64,000 bases of DNA from Flavobacterium micromati (GCF_900129585.1 NZ_FQWF01000001.1:310001-374000), one strand, 5' to 3'. Positions 8,352 through 16,951 are shown, counted from the first letter of the stretch. Translations and numbers: made by a program. The notes: generated from the sequence alone by a model not told the origin.

Positions 8352-9688
8352 TTTATGTCGTAGAGCTTCAATTTATTATATAATGTCTTTCTGTTAATTT
8401 TAAGAAGTTTAGCGGCTTCAGTTTTATTATTGTTGGTTTTATTTAATGCCTCCAAAATAGTTTCTTTTTCATTTACAGATAGTGAAAAATCAGCGTTCGG
8501 CACTTTTTCTTGCTGAAAAAATTCGGCAGGTAACGAATCTCTTTCTACAAAATCTCCTTTTGTTAATAAAGTAGCTCTCTTAATACAGTTTTGAAGTTCT
8601 CTGAGATTTCCAGGCCAATTGTAATTTTGAAAAATGGTCATCACATCATCAGAGAAACCAATTACATTTTTATTTAATTCTTGATTTGATTTTTCAAGAA
8701 AAAAATCGGAGAATAGCATTAAATCCTCGTTTCGCTCAACTAACGACGGCGAGTGAATAGAAAATTCGTTGATTCTATGATATAAATCTTCCCGAAAATC
8801 ACCATTTTTTACCGCTTCTCTCAAATCTTCATTTGTAGCGGTAATAATTCTTATATCAACATCAATTTCTTTATTGCTACCTACGGGTTTTATTTTTCTT
8901 TCTTGTAACGCTCTTAAAAGTTGTATTTGATTTTCGTAAGATAAATTACCTATTTCATCTAAAAAAATAGTTCCGCCATTTGCAGCTTCAAAAAAACCTA
9001 TTTTATCCTGTATAGCGCCAGTAAAAGATCCTTTTACATGCCCGAAAAATTCGCTTGCGGCCAGCTCCTTTGGAATTGAACCACAGTCAACTGCGACGAA
9101 ATTAGTATTTTTTCTTAAACTGTTTTCATGAATACTTTTTGCAATTACCTCTTTGCCTGTTCCACTTTCTCCGATTATTAAAACGGACATATTTGTGGGA
9201 CTAACTAAATTTATATATTCCGCAAGTTTTTGAGATGCAACTGAGATACCTTTTACAAATGTTTTTTTGACAACTATTTCAGGTTTTCTGGTATTTTCCC
9301 TTAAAGTTTGCTTTGGAGCAATTCCTTCGGCATTTTGCAATGCATTTGCAATAACTAATAATACCTCTTCCGGGTTGAAAGGTTTCGAAATATAATCAGC
9401 TGCTCCGTTTTTTATTGCCTTGACAGCTGTATTTATATCAGAGTAACCAGTCATTAATACTATTGGAATAGAATCGTGACTTGCTTTTATTTCGGTCATA
9501 AGTGAAATCCCGTCGTAATCAGGCAACCTCAAATCAGTAATTATCAAGTCAAAATTTGTGATTTTTAATTTATCTTTTGCATCAGATCCAGAAAATGCCG
9601 TCACAACCTCAAAAGATTTTTTTAATAGAAATTTCTCTAATAATTTACAAAAAGATACGTCATCCTCTATTAATAATATTTTAGCCAT
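8348..9688 (-). CDS. Sigma-54-dependent response regulator (NtrC/AtoC family)
   Basis: 446 residues with three domains. The receiver (1-120) has phospho-acceptor Asp52 (TDLRLPDYDG). The AAA+ domain (~145-380) has Walker A GESGTGKE (173-180), the sigma-54-contacting loop GSFTGA (220-225, Ser in place of the usual Ala) and Walker B IFLDEI (241-246). A Fis-type helix-turn-helix lies at ~410-446 (NKTEAAKLLKINRKTLYNKL). It would activate sigma-54 promoters once phosphorylated. It converges on the hybrid kinase gene with a 4-base overlap of the coding ends. The receiver and Hpt of that kinase fit a phosphorelay ending here (inference). Confidence 0.95.
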   Translation of the reverse strand: MAKILLIEDDVSFCKLLEKFLLKKSFEVVTAFSGSDAKDKLKITNFDLIITDLRLPDYDGISLMTEIKASHDSIPIVLMTGYSDINTAVKAIKNGAADYISKPFNPEEVLLVIANALQNAEGIAPKQTLRENTRKPEIVVKKTFVKGISVASQKLAEYINLVSPTNMSVLIIGESGTGKEVIAKSIHENSLRKNTNFVAVDCGSIPKELAASEFFGHVKGSFTGAIQDKIGFFEAANGGTIFLDEIGNLSYENQIQLLRALQERKIKPVGSNKEIDVDIRIITATNEDLREAVKNGDFREDLYHRINEFSIHSPSLVERNEDLMLFSDFFLEKSNQELNKNVIGFSDDVMTIFQNYNWPGNLRELQNCIKRATLLTKGDFVERDSLPAEFFQQEKVPNADFSLSVNEKETILEALNKTNNNKTEAAKLLKINRKTLYNKLKLYDIN

Positions 9689-9755
9689 TACTTGTTAAAC
9701 TTTAACGCTAAAATAAAGTTATTTAAATAGTAATATCCTAAATTTTTGCAAAAAA

Positions 9756-9784
9756 AAGAGAGACTGTTAAAAACAATCTCTCTT
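9756..9784 (-). terminator. Terminator after first PepSY-like gene
   Basis: Inverted repeat AAGAGAGA / TCTCTCTT with a 13-base loop. Read on the minus strand it is followed by a long T-run. It lies 24-52 bases beyond the stop of the 9808-10104 gene and separates it from the response regulator gene. Confidence 0.75.
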
Positions 9785-9807
9785 TTCACAAATTAAATAC
9801 TTTTTAA

Positions 9808-10104
9808 TTACTTATTTATCCAATTTCCTTTGGCATCCGAATAAACAGTAGCTTTCTGATCTCCAACTGCGATGTCCAATTTATATTCCTTCTTATCATT
9901 AATGTAAGCTTTTCCAATAACTGCACCAGGATAAGCTGTTTCAAGCGCTGACTTAACTGCCTCTGGAACCTGTTCCAGTTTAACTTCTTTATACTCTTCT
10001 TGTACTACAATGTTACTAACTACTTCATTAGAACTTGGAACTGTTGCAGCGTATGTAGAAAAACTACCTAAAACGATCGCGGCTGATAAAATTAATTTTT
10101 TCAT
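9808..10104 (-). CDS. Exported PepSY-like small protein (copy 1)
   Basis: 98 residues with a signal peptide (residues 1-19, ending STYAA). The mature part has the pattern VKLEQVPEAVKSALETAYPGA ... KEYKLDIAVGDQKATVYSDAKGNWI, typical of the PepSY-like / DUF2874 fold (a helix followed by a small sheet). It is a tandem paralogue of the gene immediately upstream, 34 bases away. The two share the signal peptide almost exactly and about half of the mature sequence. The role is unknown; PepSY-like proteins are thought to inhibit or bind other periplasmic proteins. The pair is probably co-transcribed and ends at the terminator near 9770. Confidence 0.85.
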   Translation of the reverse strand: MKKLILSAAIVLGSFSTYAATVPSSNEVVSNIVVQEEYKEVKLEQVPEAVKSALETAYPGAVIGKAYINDKKEYKLDIAVGDQKATVYSDAKGNWINK

Positions 10105-10138
10105 GATTTTTATTTTTAAATTATTTACTATTTATATT

Positions 10139-10435
10139 TTATTTTTGAATCCACTTCCCGTTTTCATCTGCATAAAGATTTCCTTTTTTATCTCCAGCAG
10201 TCACGTCTAGTTTGTACTCTTTTTTGGCATTAATGTAAGCTTTATCTAAAATAGCATTTGGATAAGCTATTTTTAATGCATCTGTGACAGCTGCGGTAAC
10301 CTCTTCAACTTTCACCTCTGTATATTCTTCTTGCATCACTAATGTATTTACAACTTTCAAATCATTTGGTACGTGTGCGGCATAAGTTGATAAACTTCCT
10401 AAAACAATTGCGGCTGATAAAATTAATTTTTTCAT
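10139..10435 (-). CDS. Exported PepSY-like small protein (copy 2)
   Basis: 98 residues, the same length and layout as its neighbour: signal peptide (MKKLILSAAIVLGSLSTYAA), then VTAAVTDALKIAYPNA and KEYKLDVTAGDKKGNLYADENGKWI. It is first in the tandem pair, so it is probably transcribed with copy 1. Divergence between copies is concentrated in residues 20-45, where a binding surface might differ (inference). The gene is followed by a short intergenic stretch and preceded by the accC terminator region. Confidence 0.85.
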   Translation of the reverse strand: MKKLILSAAIVLGSLSTYAAHVPNDLKVVNTLVMQEEYTEVKVEEVTAAVTDALKIAYPNAILDKAYINAKKEYKLDVTAGDKKGNLYADENGKWIQK

Positions 10436-10651
10436 AATGTTGATTTTTATATTATTGAATGTTGTCGTTGTTTAGTCTAATAGAATAATCATACCAATTT
10501 TATCTAGTTGCATTCGATAGCGATAAAGCCTTTAAAAACAATGAATTGCAATTTTATATGGGTTTTTTTCTTGGGAAATGTGGGTAAATGGGTTTCAAAG
10601 GTGTGTAATTTTTATACATTTAATGTCTTTTCAACGAAATTAACGCAAAAA

Positions 10652-10677
10652 AAAACCTTACATCGCTGTAAGGTTTT
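10652..10677 (-). terminator. Terminator of accC
   Basis: Perfect 11-base stem AAAACCTTACA / TGTAAGGTTTT with loop TCGC. On the minus strand it runs into a T-tract. It starts 21 bases after the accC stop. Confidence 0.88.
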
Positions 10678-10697
10678 ATCAAAAAAAAATATAACTT

Positions 10698-12047
10698 TTA
10701 TTCTGGATCGTTCATTTTGAAAGTATCCATAAAAGCAGTGGTGTAATCCCCCGCAATGTAACGAGGCTCATCCATTAACTGTCTATGGAAAGGAATTGTC
10801 GTTTTTATACCTTCAATAACAAATTCGTCTAAAGCTCTTCTCATTTTGCTTATCGCTTCTTCACGTGATTGTGCTGTTGTGATCAACTTTGCAATCATAG
10901 AGTCATAATTAGGGGGAATTGTGTAACCTGAATATACATGTGTATCCAGTCGCACTCCGTGTCCTCCTGGCATGTGAAGCGTTGTAATTTTTCCTGGGGA
11001 AGGACGAAAATCATTATAAGGATCTTCGGCATTTATTCTGCATTCAATTGCATGTAGCTTTGGTAAGTAATTTTTTCCTGTAATTGGAACGCCGGCTGCA
11101 ACAAGAATTTGCTCTCGGATTAAGTCGTAATCTATAACTTGTTCCGTTATGGGATGCTCTACTTGAATACGCGTATTCATCTCCATGAAATAGAAATTAC
11201 GGTGTTTATCTACTAAGAATTCTACAGTTCCAGCACCTTCATATTTAATAAATTCAGCGGCTTTAACTGCAGCTTCACCCATTTTTAATCGAAGATCATC
11301 TGTCATAAACGGAGAAGGTGTTTCCTCGGTCAATTTTTGATGACGTCTTTGTACGGAACAATCTCTTTCTGATAAATGGCATGCTTTACCGTAAGAATCG
11401 CCCACAACTTGAATTTCAATATGACGAGGTTCTTCAATTAATTTTTCAAGATACATTCCATCATTTCCAAAAGCTGCTGCTGATTCTTGACGTGCGCTTT
11501 CCCATGCTTTCAATAAATCTTCCTCTTTCCAAACGGCACGCATTCCTTTTCCACCACCACCAGCAGTTGCTTTAAGCATAACTGGAAAACCAAATTCACG
11601 AGATAATTGTAAAGCTTGTTCATACGATTCTAAAATTCCAACTGAACCAGGTACACAAGGAACACCAGCTTTAATCATCGTTGCTTTTGCGGAAGCTTTG
11701 TCTCCCATTCGATCAATCATTTCTGGAGAAGCTCCAATAAACTTAATCCCATGTTCCTGACAAATTTTCGAAAATTTAGCATTTTCAGAAAGGAAGCCAT
11801 AACCAGGATGAATTGCATCTGCATTTGTAATTTCAGCAGCGGCAATGATGTTTGACATCTTTAGATAAGAAAGATTACTTGGCGGCGGACCTATACAAAC
11901 TGCCTCGTCAGCAAACTTTACGTGAAGACTTTCGGCATCAGCAGTAGAATAAACAGCAACTGTTTTTATCCCCATTTCCTTGCACGTTCTAATTACACGT
12001 AATGCAATTTCACCTCTATTTGCAATTAATATTTTTTTAAACATCAT
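10698..12047 (-). CDS. accC: Acetyl-CoA carboxylase, biotin carboxylase subunit
   Basis: Carboxylates the biotin on BCCP using ATP and bicarbonate, the first half-reaction of fatty-acid synthesis. The length of 449 residues is typical. The N-terminal [19 protein letters not shown], the ATP-grasp glycine loop GGGGKGMR, and the catalytic-region motifs [10 protein letters not shown] and RINAEDP are all present. It lies 76 bases downstream of accB (12124) and ends at a strong terminator, so fabH-accB-accC form one leftward unit. Two start codons are adjacent ([10 protein letters not shown]); either is possible. Confidence 0.97.
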   Translation of the reverse strand: MMFKKILIANRGEIALRVIRTCKEMGIKTVAVYSTADAESLHVKFADEAVCIGPPPSNLSYLKMSNIIAAAEITNADAIHPGYGFLSENAKFSKICQEHGIKFIGASPEMIDRMGDKASAKATMIKAGVPCVPGSVGILESYEQALQLSREFGFPVMLKATAGGGGKGMRAVWKEEDLLKAWESARQESAAAFGNDGMYLEKLIEEPRHIEIQVVGDSYGKACHLSERDCSVQRRHQKLTEETPSPFMTDDLRLKMGEAAVKAAEFIKYEGAGTVEFLVDKHRNFYFMEMNTRIQVEHPITEQVIDYDLIREQILVAAGVPITGKNYLPKLHAIECRINAEDPYNDFRPSPGKITTLHMPGGHGVRLDTHVYSGYTIPPNYDSMIAKLITTAQSREEAISKMRRALDEFVIEGIKTTIPFHRQLMDEPRYIAGDYTTAFMDTFKMNDPE

Positions 12048-12123
12048 TTTAAAATTTAAAATTCAAATTCCAAGACTCCAGCTTCTGGGTTTTGGCACTT
12101 TACAATCGTGGTAGTTGAAAATG

Positions 12124-12588
12124 TTATGAAGGATCTACTAAGAATAATGGTTGGTCAAATTCAACTGGCGACATATCATCAACCAATATTTTAACAATTT
12201 TACCCGAAATTTCAGATTCAATTTCGTTAAATAATTTCATCGCTTCGATAACACAAAGAACATCACCTTTAGCAATTGTTTTGCCGACTTCAACAAACAT
12301 TGGTTTATCTGGAGATGGTTTTCTATAAAAAGTTCCAATGATAGGTGATTTTATAGTAACGTAATGAGAATTTTCAACTACGGGAACTTGCAAAGGAGCA
12401 GCGACTGGAGCAACTTGTTGTTGTATTGCTGGTTGCTGTGGCATTTGTTGAACATACGTGGTTTCTGCTACATTCCCTTCTAAAGTTGTTCTAATAGTGA
12501 TTTTTACATCATCCATTTCCAGCTTCACTTCTGCAACTCCTGAATTTGCTACAAACTTAATTAGATTCTGAATTTCTTTTAAATCCAT
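12124..12588 (-). CDS. accB: Acetyl-CoA carboxylase biotin carboxyl carrier protein
   Basis: 154 residues. The N-terminal dimer region (1-40) is followed by a Gln/Pro/Ala-rich flexible linker (~45-70) and the C-terminal biotinyl domain. The biotinylated Lys118 lies in EAMKLFNEIE; most homologues have Met where this protein has Phe119. The 'thumb' segment SPIIGTFYRKPSPD is present. It is the carrier between biotin carboxylase and carboxyltransferase, and sits between fabH and accC in one transcription unit. Confidence 0.96.
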   Translation of the reverse strand: MDLKEIQNLIKFVANSGVAEVKLEMDDVKITIRTTLEGNVAETTYVQQMPQQPAIQQQVAPVAAPLQVPVVENSHYVTIKSPIIGTFYRKPSPDKPMFVEVGKTIAKGDVLCVIEAMKLFNEIESEISGKIVKILVDDMSPVEFDQPLFLVDPS

Positions 12589-12610
12589 GATTATTTGTTT
12601 TAGTTTAAAT

Positions 12611-13609
12611 TTATTTTTTGTCGTATGCCCATGTTAAATAAATAGATCCCCAAGTGAATCCGCCTCCAAAAGCAGCGAAGATCAAAGTGTCTCCTTTTTT
12701 AAATAAATGTTCAAAATCACTAAGTACCAAAGGTAAAGTGGCTGATGTTGTGTTACCATATTTCTCAATATTCATAAGCACTTTAGAATCCTCGAGATTC
12801 ATTCTATTTGCTGTAGCATCAATAATACGTTTATTAGCCTGATGTGGAACTAACCAATTTACATCATCATTTGTCAAATTATTCCTTTTCATGATTAATT
12901 CGCTAGAATCTGCCATGTTAACAACCGCATATTTAAAAACAGTTTTTCCGTCTTGAATAATGTTATGTCTATTTCCTTCTATAGTTTTAACAGAAGTAGG
13001 ATTTAGTGAACCGCCTGCATCAATTTTTAAAAAGTCTCTGCCTATTCCATCGCTTCGAAGATACTCATCTTGAAGTCCGAATCCTTCATAATTAGGTTCA
13101 AATAAAACGGCTCCAGCTCCGTCTCCAAAAATAATGCAAGTGGATCTGTCTTTATAATCCACGATTGAAGACATTTTATCAGCTCCAATTAAGAGTACTT
13201 TTTTATAACGCCCTGATTGTATGTATGCAGCAGCAGTTGACATTCCATAAAGAAAACTGGAACACGCGGCTTGCAAATCGAAAGCAAAAGCATTAATTGC
13301 ACCTATTTCTGTAGCAACATAAACGCCTGTGGCAGCAACAGGCATATCTGGAGTTGCTGTAGCCATTATCAATAAATCGATTTCTAGAGGATTGATATTT
13401 GCTTTGGCCATTAAATCTTGCGCAGCCTTTATTGCTAAAAACGACGTTCCTTTATCCTCATCTTTAAGAATTCTTCTTTCTTTTATTCCTGTACGAGAGG
13501 TAATCCACTCGTCATTGGTATCAACCATGGTTTCAAGAGCTTTGTTTGTAAGTACAAAGTCTGGAACATAAGCTCCAACAGCGGTAATTGCGGCTGTGAT
13601 TGTATTCAT
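12611..13609 (-). CDS. fabH: 3-oxoacyl-ACP synthase III (KAS III)
   Basis: Condenses acetyl-CoA with malonyl-ACP to begin fatty-acid synthesis. I place the start at MNTITAAITAVGAYVPD (ATG at 13609) because homologues begin there; an in-frame ATG at 13633 would add only eight non-conserved residues. The catalytic triad is visible: Cys in QAACSSFLYG, His in VPHQANKRI and Asn in KYGNTTSAT. The length of 332 residues is typical. It is first gene of fabH-accB-accC. A terminator separates it from rpmF upstream. Confidence 0.95.
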   Translation of the reverse strand: MNTITAAITAVGAYVPDFVLTNKALETMVDTNDEWITSRTGIKERRILKDEDKGTSFLAIKAAQDLMAKANINPLEIDLLIMATATPDMPVAATGVYVATEIGAINAFAFDLQAACSSFLYGMSTAAAYIQSGRYKKVLLIGADKMSSIVDYKDRSTCIIFGDGAGAVLFEPNYEGFGLQDEYLRSDGIGRDFLKIDAGGSLNPTSVKTIEGNRHNIIQDGKTVFKYAVVNMADSSELIMKRNNLTNDDVNWLVPHQANKRIIDATANRMNLEDSKVLMNIEKYGNTTSATLPLVLSDFEHLFKKGDTLIFAAFGGGFTWGSIYLTWAYDKK

Positions 13610-13735
13610 TGTATGCAATTTATTTCTAGTCAAATATTGCTATTTGAAAATTTTTAAAAGACGTGAAAATTACAAAAAAAATTCCATTCTCTAAGACATA
13701 GAACTTCTTTTAACATTGATTATAAACAACAAAAA

Positions 13736-13756
13736 AACTCTCACGATGTGAGAGTT
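13736..13756 (-). terminator. Terminator between rpmF and fabH
   Basis: Stem AACTCTCA / TGAGAGTT with a five-base loop, followed on the minus strand by seven Ts. It lies 24-44 bases after the rpmF stop, so DUF177-rpmF and fabH-accBC are probably separate or attenuated transcripts. Confidence 0.82.
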
Positions 13757-13779
13757 CGAATATAATTTACAAAAATGTA

Positions 13780-13974
13780 TTAAGCAACAGCTACAGACTT
13801 ATCTATAACAACTTGCCCTCTGTAGTACATTTTACCTTCATGCCAGTAAGCTCTGTGGTATAAATGCGCCTCTCCTGTAATAGGACATGTAGCGATTTGT
13901 GCTACAGTAGCTTTGTAATGTGTTCTTCTTTTATCTCTTCTTGTTTTGGAGATTTTTCTCTTAGGATGTGCCAT
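13780..13974 (-). CDS. rpmF: 50S ribosomal protein L32
   Basis: 64-residue ribosomal protein beginning [19 protein letters not shown], the signature of bL32. Only one Cys (residue 30, in [10 protein letters not shown]) is present, so this is a non-zinc form. It lies 9 bases downstream of the DUF177 gene. The DUF177-rpmF-fabH order is conserved in many bacteria and links ribosome and lipid synthesis genes. Confidence 0.97.
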   Translation of the reverse strand: MAHPKRKISKTRRDKRRTHYKATVAQIATCPITGEAHLYHRAYWHEGKMYYRGQVVIDKSVAVA

Positions 13975-13983
13975 TTTATGATA

Positions 13984-14526
13984 TTATTTATCCGTTAATA
14001 GTTGCTTTAATTTGTCCCAGCGTGGGTCTATATTTTCTTCTTCTTTATTCTCTTCTTTTATTTCTTTAACTTTAAGTTCATTGAGCTTGGTTAAAGCTTC
14101 TGTTTTTAAAGTCCCGTCTTTTATTCCAGGATGAACACGTCTTAATGGAACCGACAATACAATCATTTCATAAATAAATTGTGCAATGTCAATTTCAAAT
14201 TCGCCATGCGGCAAAATCAATAACTCTTCATTGTCATTATTGAATTCTTCTCCAAAACGAACTATTAATTTCATCTTGCCTTTAATTGGCAAATCAAAAT
14301 CTTCACTTGTCAAATCACAAGGTACATTTACAGTCCCTTTGTGCTTTAAACTCAATTCTAACAGCGTACTTGTCTTTTCTAAAACGACCTTGACGGTAAT
14401 GTTTGAATCTTGATATTCGTTAAAATCAAAGATTTCAAAGAACGCATTATCGATTTGATATTCAAAATGATGTTTTGCTAGTTTTAATCCTGCAAAAGGA
14501 ATTAAAAATTCTTTTGTGTTCTTCAT
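13984..14526 (-). CDS. DUF177 / YceD-family protein
   Basis: 180 residues. YceD/DUF177 proteins sit upstream of rpmF in most bacteria and are associated with 23S rRNA accumulation in plants and E. coli. The family pattern is visible in VPCDLTSEDFDLPIKGKMKLIVRFG (central strands) and the acidic EIDIAQFIYEMIVLSVPLRRVHPG. The C-terminal ~30 residues are charged (KVKEIKEENKEEENIDPRWDKLKQL). The zinc-binding Cys pairs of some YceD proteins are absent. It is cotranscribed with rpmF, 9 bases apart. Confidence 0.9.
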   Translation of the reverse strand: MKNTKEFLIPFAGLKLAKHHFEYQIDNAFFEIFDFNEYQDSNITVKVVLEKTSTLLELSLKHKGTVNVPCDLTSEDFDLPIKGKMKLIVRFGEEFNNDNEELLILPHGEFEIDIAQFIYEMIVLSVPLRRVHPGIKDGTLKTEALTKLNELKVKEIKEENKEEENIDPRWDKLKQLLTDK

Positions 14527-14622
14527 TTTAATAGCAATTTGCCCTTATTTCGACGCTTCGGAACGGGAGTGCAAAGATATAAATATATTGCAAAACTAAT
14601 AATGTTATTCACTTTTTTTTGT

Positions 14623-15669
14623 TTACAACTGTTTTTCTTTTGTTTTCAATGGTTTTTCAGTGATTATCGCATGCTGATTTCTCGAATGATAAATATCTAT
14701 TGCTAAATATACTGCCTCTTTAAACGAATTATAATCAGCAATTCCTTTGCCAGCAATGTCATAAGCAGTGCCATGATCTGGCGATGTTCTTATCTTGTTT
14801 AAACCCGCTGTGTAGTTAACACCGTTACCAAAAGACAAAGTTTTAAATGGTATTAATCCTTGATCATGATAAGCCGCAATTACCGCATCATATTTCTCAT
14901 ATTGATTACTCCCAAAAAATCCATCCGCAGCAAAAGGTCCAAAAACTAAAGTTCCCTTATCAAATAACTTTTTCAAAGTTGGCTTGATAATTAAATCATC
15001 TTCAGAACCAATTACTCCTCCATCACCACAATGCGGGTTTAAACCTAGCACAGCAATTTTTGGTTTAATAATGCTAAAATCTTGAATTAAGGATTGCTTA
15101 ATTGTTTGAATTTTTTTTGCAATTAATTCCTCAGTAATATGCAATGCTACTTCGCTTACTGGTATGTGATCTGTTAGTAATCCTATTCTTAAATTATCCT
15201 GAACCATCAACATTAGGGCATTGCCTTCTAATTCTTGATCTAAATAATCAGTATGTCCTGGAAATTTAAATTCTTCTGATTGTATATTATACTTATTGAT
15301 TGGTGCTGTTACTAGAACATCGATTAATCCTTCATTTAAAGCTTTAGTAGCAGCAACAAATGATTTAATTGCATATTCGCCGGCTTTTGCGTCGCTTTCG
15401 CCAAGTTTTACATCAACAACTTCTCGCCAAAGATTTAGTACATTGATTTTACCAGGCACAATTTGATCAAGCTTATCAATACCATGTAACAAGGAAGTGG
15501 ACTGAAACGTTTTTTTAACAAACGATAAAAGTTTAACATTTGCAAAAATGACAGGAGTACATAATTCCAACATCCGAGAATCCTCAAATGTTTTTAGAAC
15601 AACTTCGCTTCCAATACCATTTAAATCTCCAATGGAAATTCCTACGATTATATTTTCTGCTTTTTTCAT
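14623..15669 (-). CDS. pdxA: 4-hydroxythreonine-4-phosphate dehydrogenase
   Basis: NAD-dependent oxidation in the DXP-dependent pyridoxal phosphate pathway. The length of 348 residues is normal. The three metal-binding histidines are visible: His139 (PGHTDYLD), His213 (LNPHCGDGG) and His268 (AAYHDQGLIPFK). The N-terminal GISIGDLNGIG is the family signature. It is divergent from riboflavin synthase. The 61-base gap carries two facing -7 elements. The gene is followed about 97 bases later by DUF177, without an obvious terminator between. Confidence 0.96.
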   Translation of the reverse strand: MKKAENIIVGISIGDLNGIGSEVVLKTFEDSRMLELCTPVIFANVKLLSFVKKTFQSTSLLHGIDKLDQIVPGKINVLNLWREVVDVKLGESDAKAGEYAIKSFVAATKALNEGLIDVLVTAPINKYNIQSEEFKFPGHTDYLDQELEGNALMLMVQDNLRIGLLTDHIPVSEVALHITEELIAKKIQTIKQSLIQDFSIIKPKIAVLGLNPHCGDGGVIGSEDDLIIKPTLKKLFDKGTLVFGPFAADGFFGSNQYEKYDAVIAAYHDQGLIPFKTLSFGNGVNYTAGLNKIRTSPDHGTAYDIAGKGIADYNSFKEAVYLAIDIYHSRNQHAIITEKPLKTKEKQL

Positions 15670-15692
15670 AATGACTTCACGTTATTTATTGC

Positions 15693-15713
15693 TAATTTTG
15701 AAGTGCAAATTTA
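15693..15713. promoter_or_regulatory. Facing -7 elements between pdxA and ribE
   Basis: TAATTTTG (15693-15700, plus) and TAAATTTG (15713-15706, minus) face each other across five bases. Each matches TAnnTTTG. The plus copy would drive riboflavin synthase (start 15731) and the minus copy pdxA (start 15669). No good -33 was seen for either. Confidence 0.5.
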
Positions 15714-15730
15714 GTAAAATAAAACAAGAA

Positions 15731-16318
15731 ATGTTTACAGGAATCATAGAAACCCTTGGTACCATCCAAGAAATTAAGAAAGATCAAACTAATGTCAACA
15801 TCACCATTAATTCAACAATCACAAACGAATTAAAAATTGATCAGAGCGTCGCTCATAATGGAGTTTGCCTTACGGTTGTTGCAATAAGTAACAACTTATA
15901 CACTGTTACGGCTATTGACGAAACAATAAATAAAACCAGTTTAGGTTCATGGGAAGTCGGAGACAGTGTAAATCTTGAAAGAGCAATGAAGCTTGGTGAC
16001 CGTCTTGACGGACATATTGTTCAAGGCCACGTGGATCAAACTGCGACTTGTATTGTTGCCAAGGAAACTAGCGGAAGCTGGTTTTACACTTTTGAATACG
16101 ATGGAAAGCCTAACAATATTACAATTGAAAAAGGTTCTATTACCGTTAATGGAGTGAGTCTAACAGTTGTTGATTCCAAAAACAATCAATTTAGCGTTGC
16201 TATTATCCCTTATACTTATGAACACACCAATTTTAAATCTTTTAAAGTAGGCACAAAAGTTAATTTAGAATTTGACATGATTGGAAAATATGTTTCTAAG
16301 CTCTACGCTAATAAATAA
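15731..16318 (+). CDS. ribE: Riboflavin synthase, alpha subunit
   Basis: Dismutates two 6,7-dimethyl-8-ribityllumazine molecules to riboflavin. I place the start at ATG 15731 because family members begin MFTGIIE; the longer upstream frame reads through pdxA. The product is 195 residues with two lumazine-binding barrels. The first is MFTGIIETLG ... SVAHNGVCLTVV ... GHIVQGHVDQ, and the second repeats the pattern with SITVNGVSLTVVD and IPYTYEHTNF. It ends in a very strong bidirectional terminator shared with the convergent small gene. Confidence 0.96.
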   Translation: MFTGIIETLGTIQEIKKDQTNVNITINSTITNELKIDQSVAHNGVCLTVVAISNNLYTVTAIDETINKTSLGSWEVGDSVNLERAMKLGDRLDGHIVQGHVDQTATCIVAKETSGSWFYTFEYDGKPNNITIEKGSITVNGVSLTVVDSKNNQFSVAIIPYTYEHTNFKSFKVGTKVNLEFDMIGKYVSKLYANK

Positions 16319-16320
16319 AA

Positions 16321-16358
16321 AAATCAAACCCCTTTAATTTCGTAAAGGGGTTTGATTT
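16321..16358. terminator. Strong bidirectional terminator
   Basis: Perfect 16-base stem (16321-16336 with 16343-16358) and six-base loop, flanked by A- and T-runs so it works both ways. It begins 3 bases after the ribE stop. It also contains the last codons and stop of the convergent PID-CTERM-like gene (stop at 16334-16336). Confidence 0.92.
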
Positions 16359-16546
16359 TTTTTATTTCTATAGATCATATAAATTCCAAAAACTACAGCC
16401 ACAACAATAAATACGGTCAACAAGCCATCGATAGGAACAACAGGAGGAGCAGGCTCATTAGGTGGAGGTGGTTGAGCAGTTGCTGTATTTATAAACACAA
16501 ACAGAGCAACAATTATAAAATAAAATTTATTTGATAAGATCTTCAT
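16334..16546 (-). CDS. PID-CTERM-like small exported membrane protein
   Basis: 70 residues: a signal peptide (1-24, ending NTATAQ), a proline-rich stretch PPPPNEPAPPVV, the short motif PIDG, one membrane helix (LLTVFIVVAVVFGIYMIY) and a basic tail RNKKNQ. This matches the layout of the 'PID-CTERM protein-sorting domain' small proteins common in Flavobacteriia, which are thought to be handled by a C-terminal sorting system. There is almost no sequence between the signal and the sorting tail, so the mature product would be tiny. The 3' end lies inside the bidirectional terminator hairpin. The function is unknown. Confidence 0.72.
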   Translation of the reverse strand: MKILSNKFYFIIVALFVFINTATAQPPPPNEPAPPVVPIDGLLTVFIVVAVVFGIYMIYRNKKNQTPLRN

Positions 16547-16694
16547 AAATGGGGGAAATATAAAAATAAAAGCTCAATTGGCCTGATTCCATTTTAACTG
16601 CATACAAATTAAACATATAGTTTGTTTAAAAAAAAATAATCAGCGAAAAAACATGTCTTTCAACTCAATTAATAGCATTTAAATTTAAACAGCC

Positions 16695-16728
16695 AAAAAA
16701 AGCCTTACATTTCTGCAAGGCTTTTTTT
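16695..16728 (-). terminator. Terminator after tRNA
   Basis: AGCCTT / AAGGCT stem extended by flanking A/T pairs (about 12 base pairs), with a T-run on the minus strand. It lies just beyond the 3' end of the tRNA gene. It is nearly symmetrical and may work both ways. Confidence 0.75.
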
Positions 16729-16734
16729 ATTTTG

Positions 16735-16808
16735 TGGTCCCACCTGGGCTCGAACCAGGGACCACCTGATTATGAGTCAGGTGCTCTAACCAGCTGAGCT
16801 ATAGGACC
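16735..16808 (-). tRNA. tRNA with CAT anticodon (Ile2 likely, Met possible)
   Basis: A 74-base cloverleaf on the minus strand. The acceptor stem is GGTCCTA / TGGGACC, the D-arm contains AGCTCAGCTGGTTAGAGC, the anticodon stem is CCTGA/TCAGG with loop CTCATAA (anticodon CAT), and the T-arm is CCTGG-TTCGAGC-CCAGG. The discriminator base is A, and no CCA is encoded. The C4-G69 and C5-G68 pairs favour a TilS-modified tRNA-Ile (lysidine) over elongator Met, but I cannot decide from this alone. It is followed by a terminator. Confidence 0.93.
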
Positions 16809-16951
16809 GGTTTAGAGTTTGCAATATTACTACTATTTTTGGTTTGCTCCAAATGTTTTTAGAAATAGATTTACATATTCTTTTCTTAAAGTTATTTAAT
16901 TTGCACAAAACAACTGGCAATTAGAACACTACTCATTCTAATTATCTGAAA

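Noticed and set aside
10508..10720. 70-residue plus-strand frame near the accC terminator
   Set aside because: It runs through the terminator hairpin and into the end of accC on the other strand, with no recognisable sequence.
15548..15730. N-terminal extension of riboflavin synthase
   Set aside because: The extension reads antisense to pdxA and crosses the promoter; the family begins MFTGIIE at 15731.
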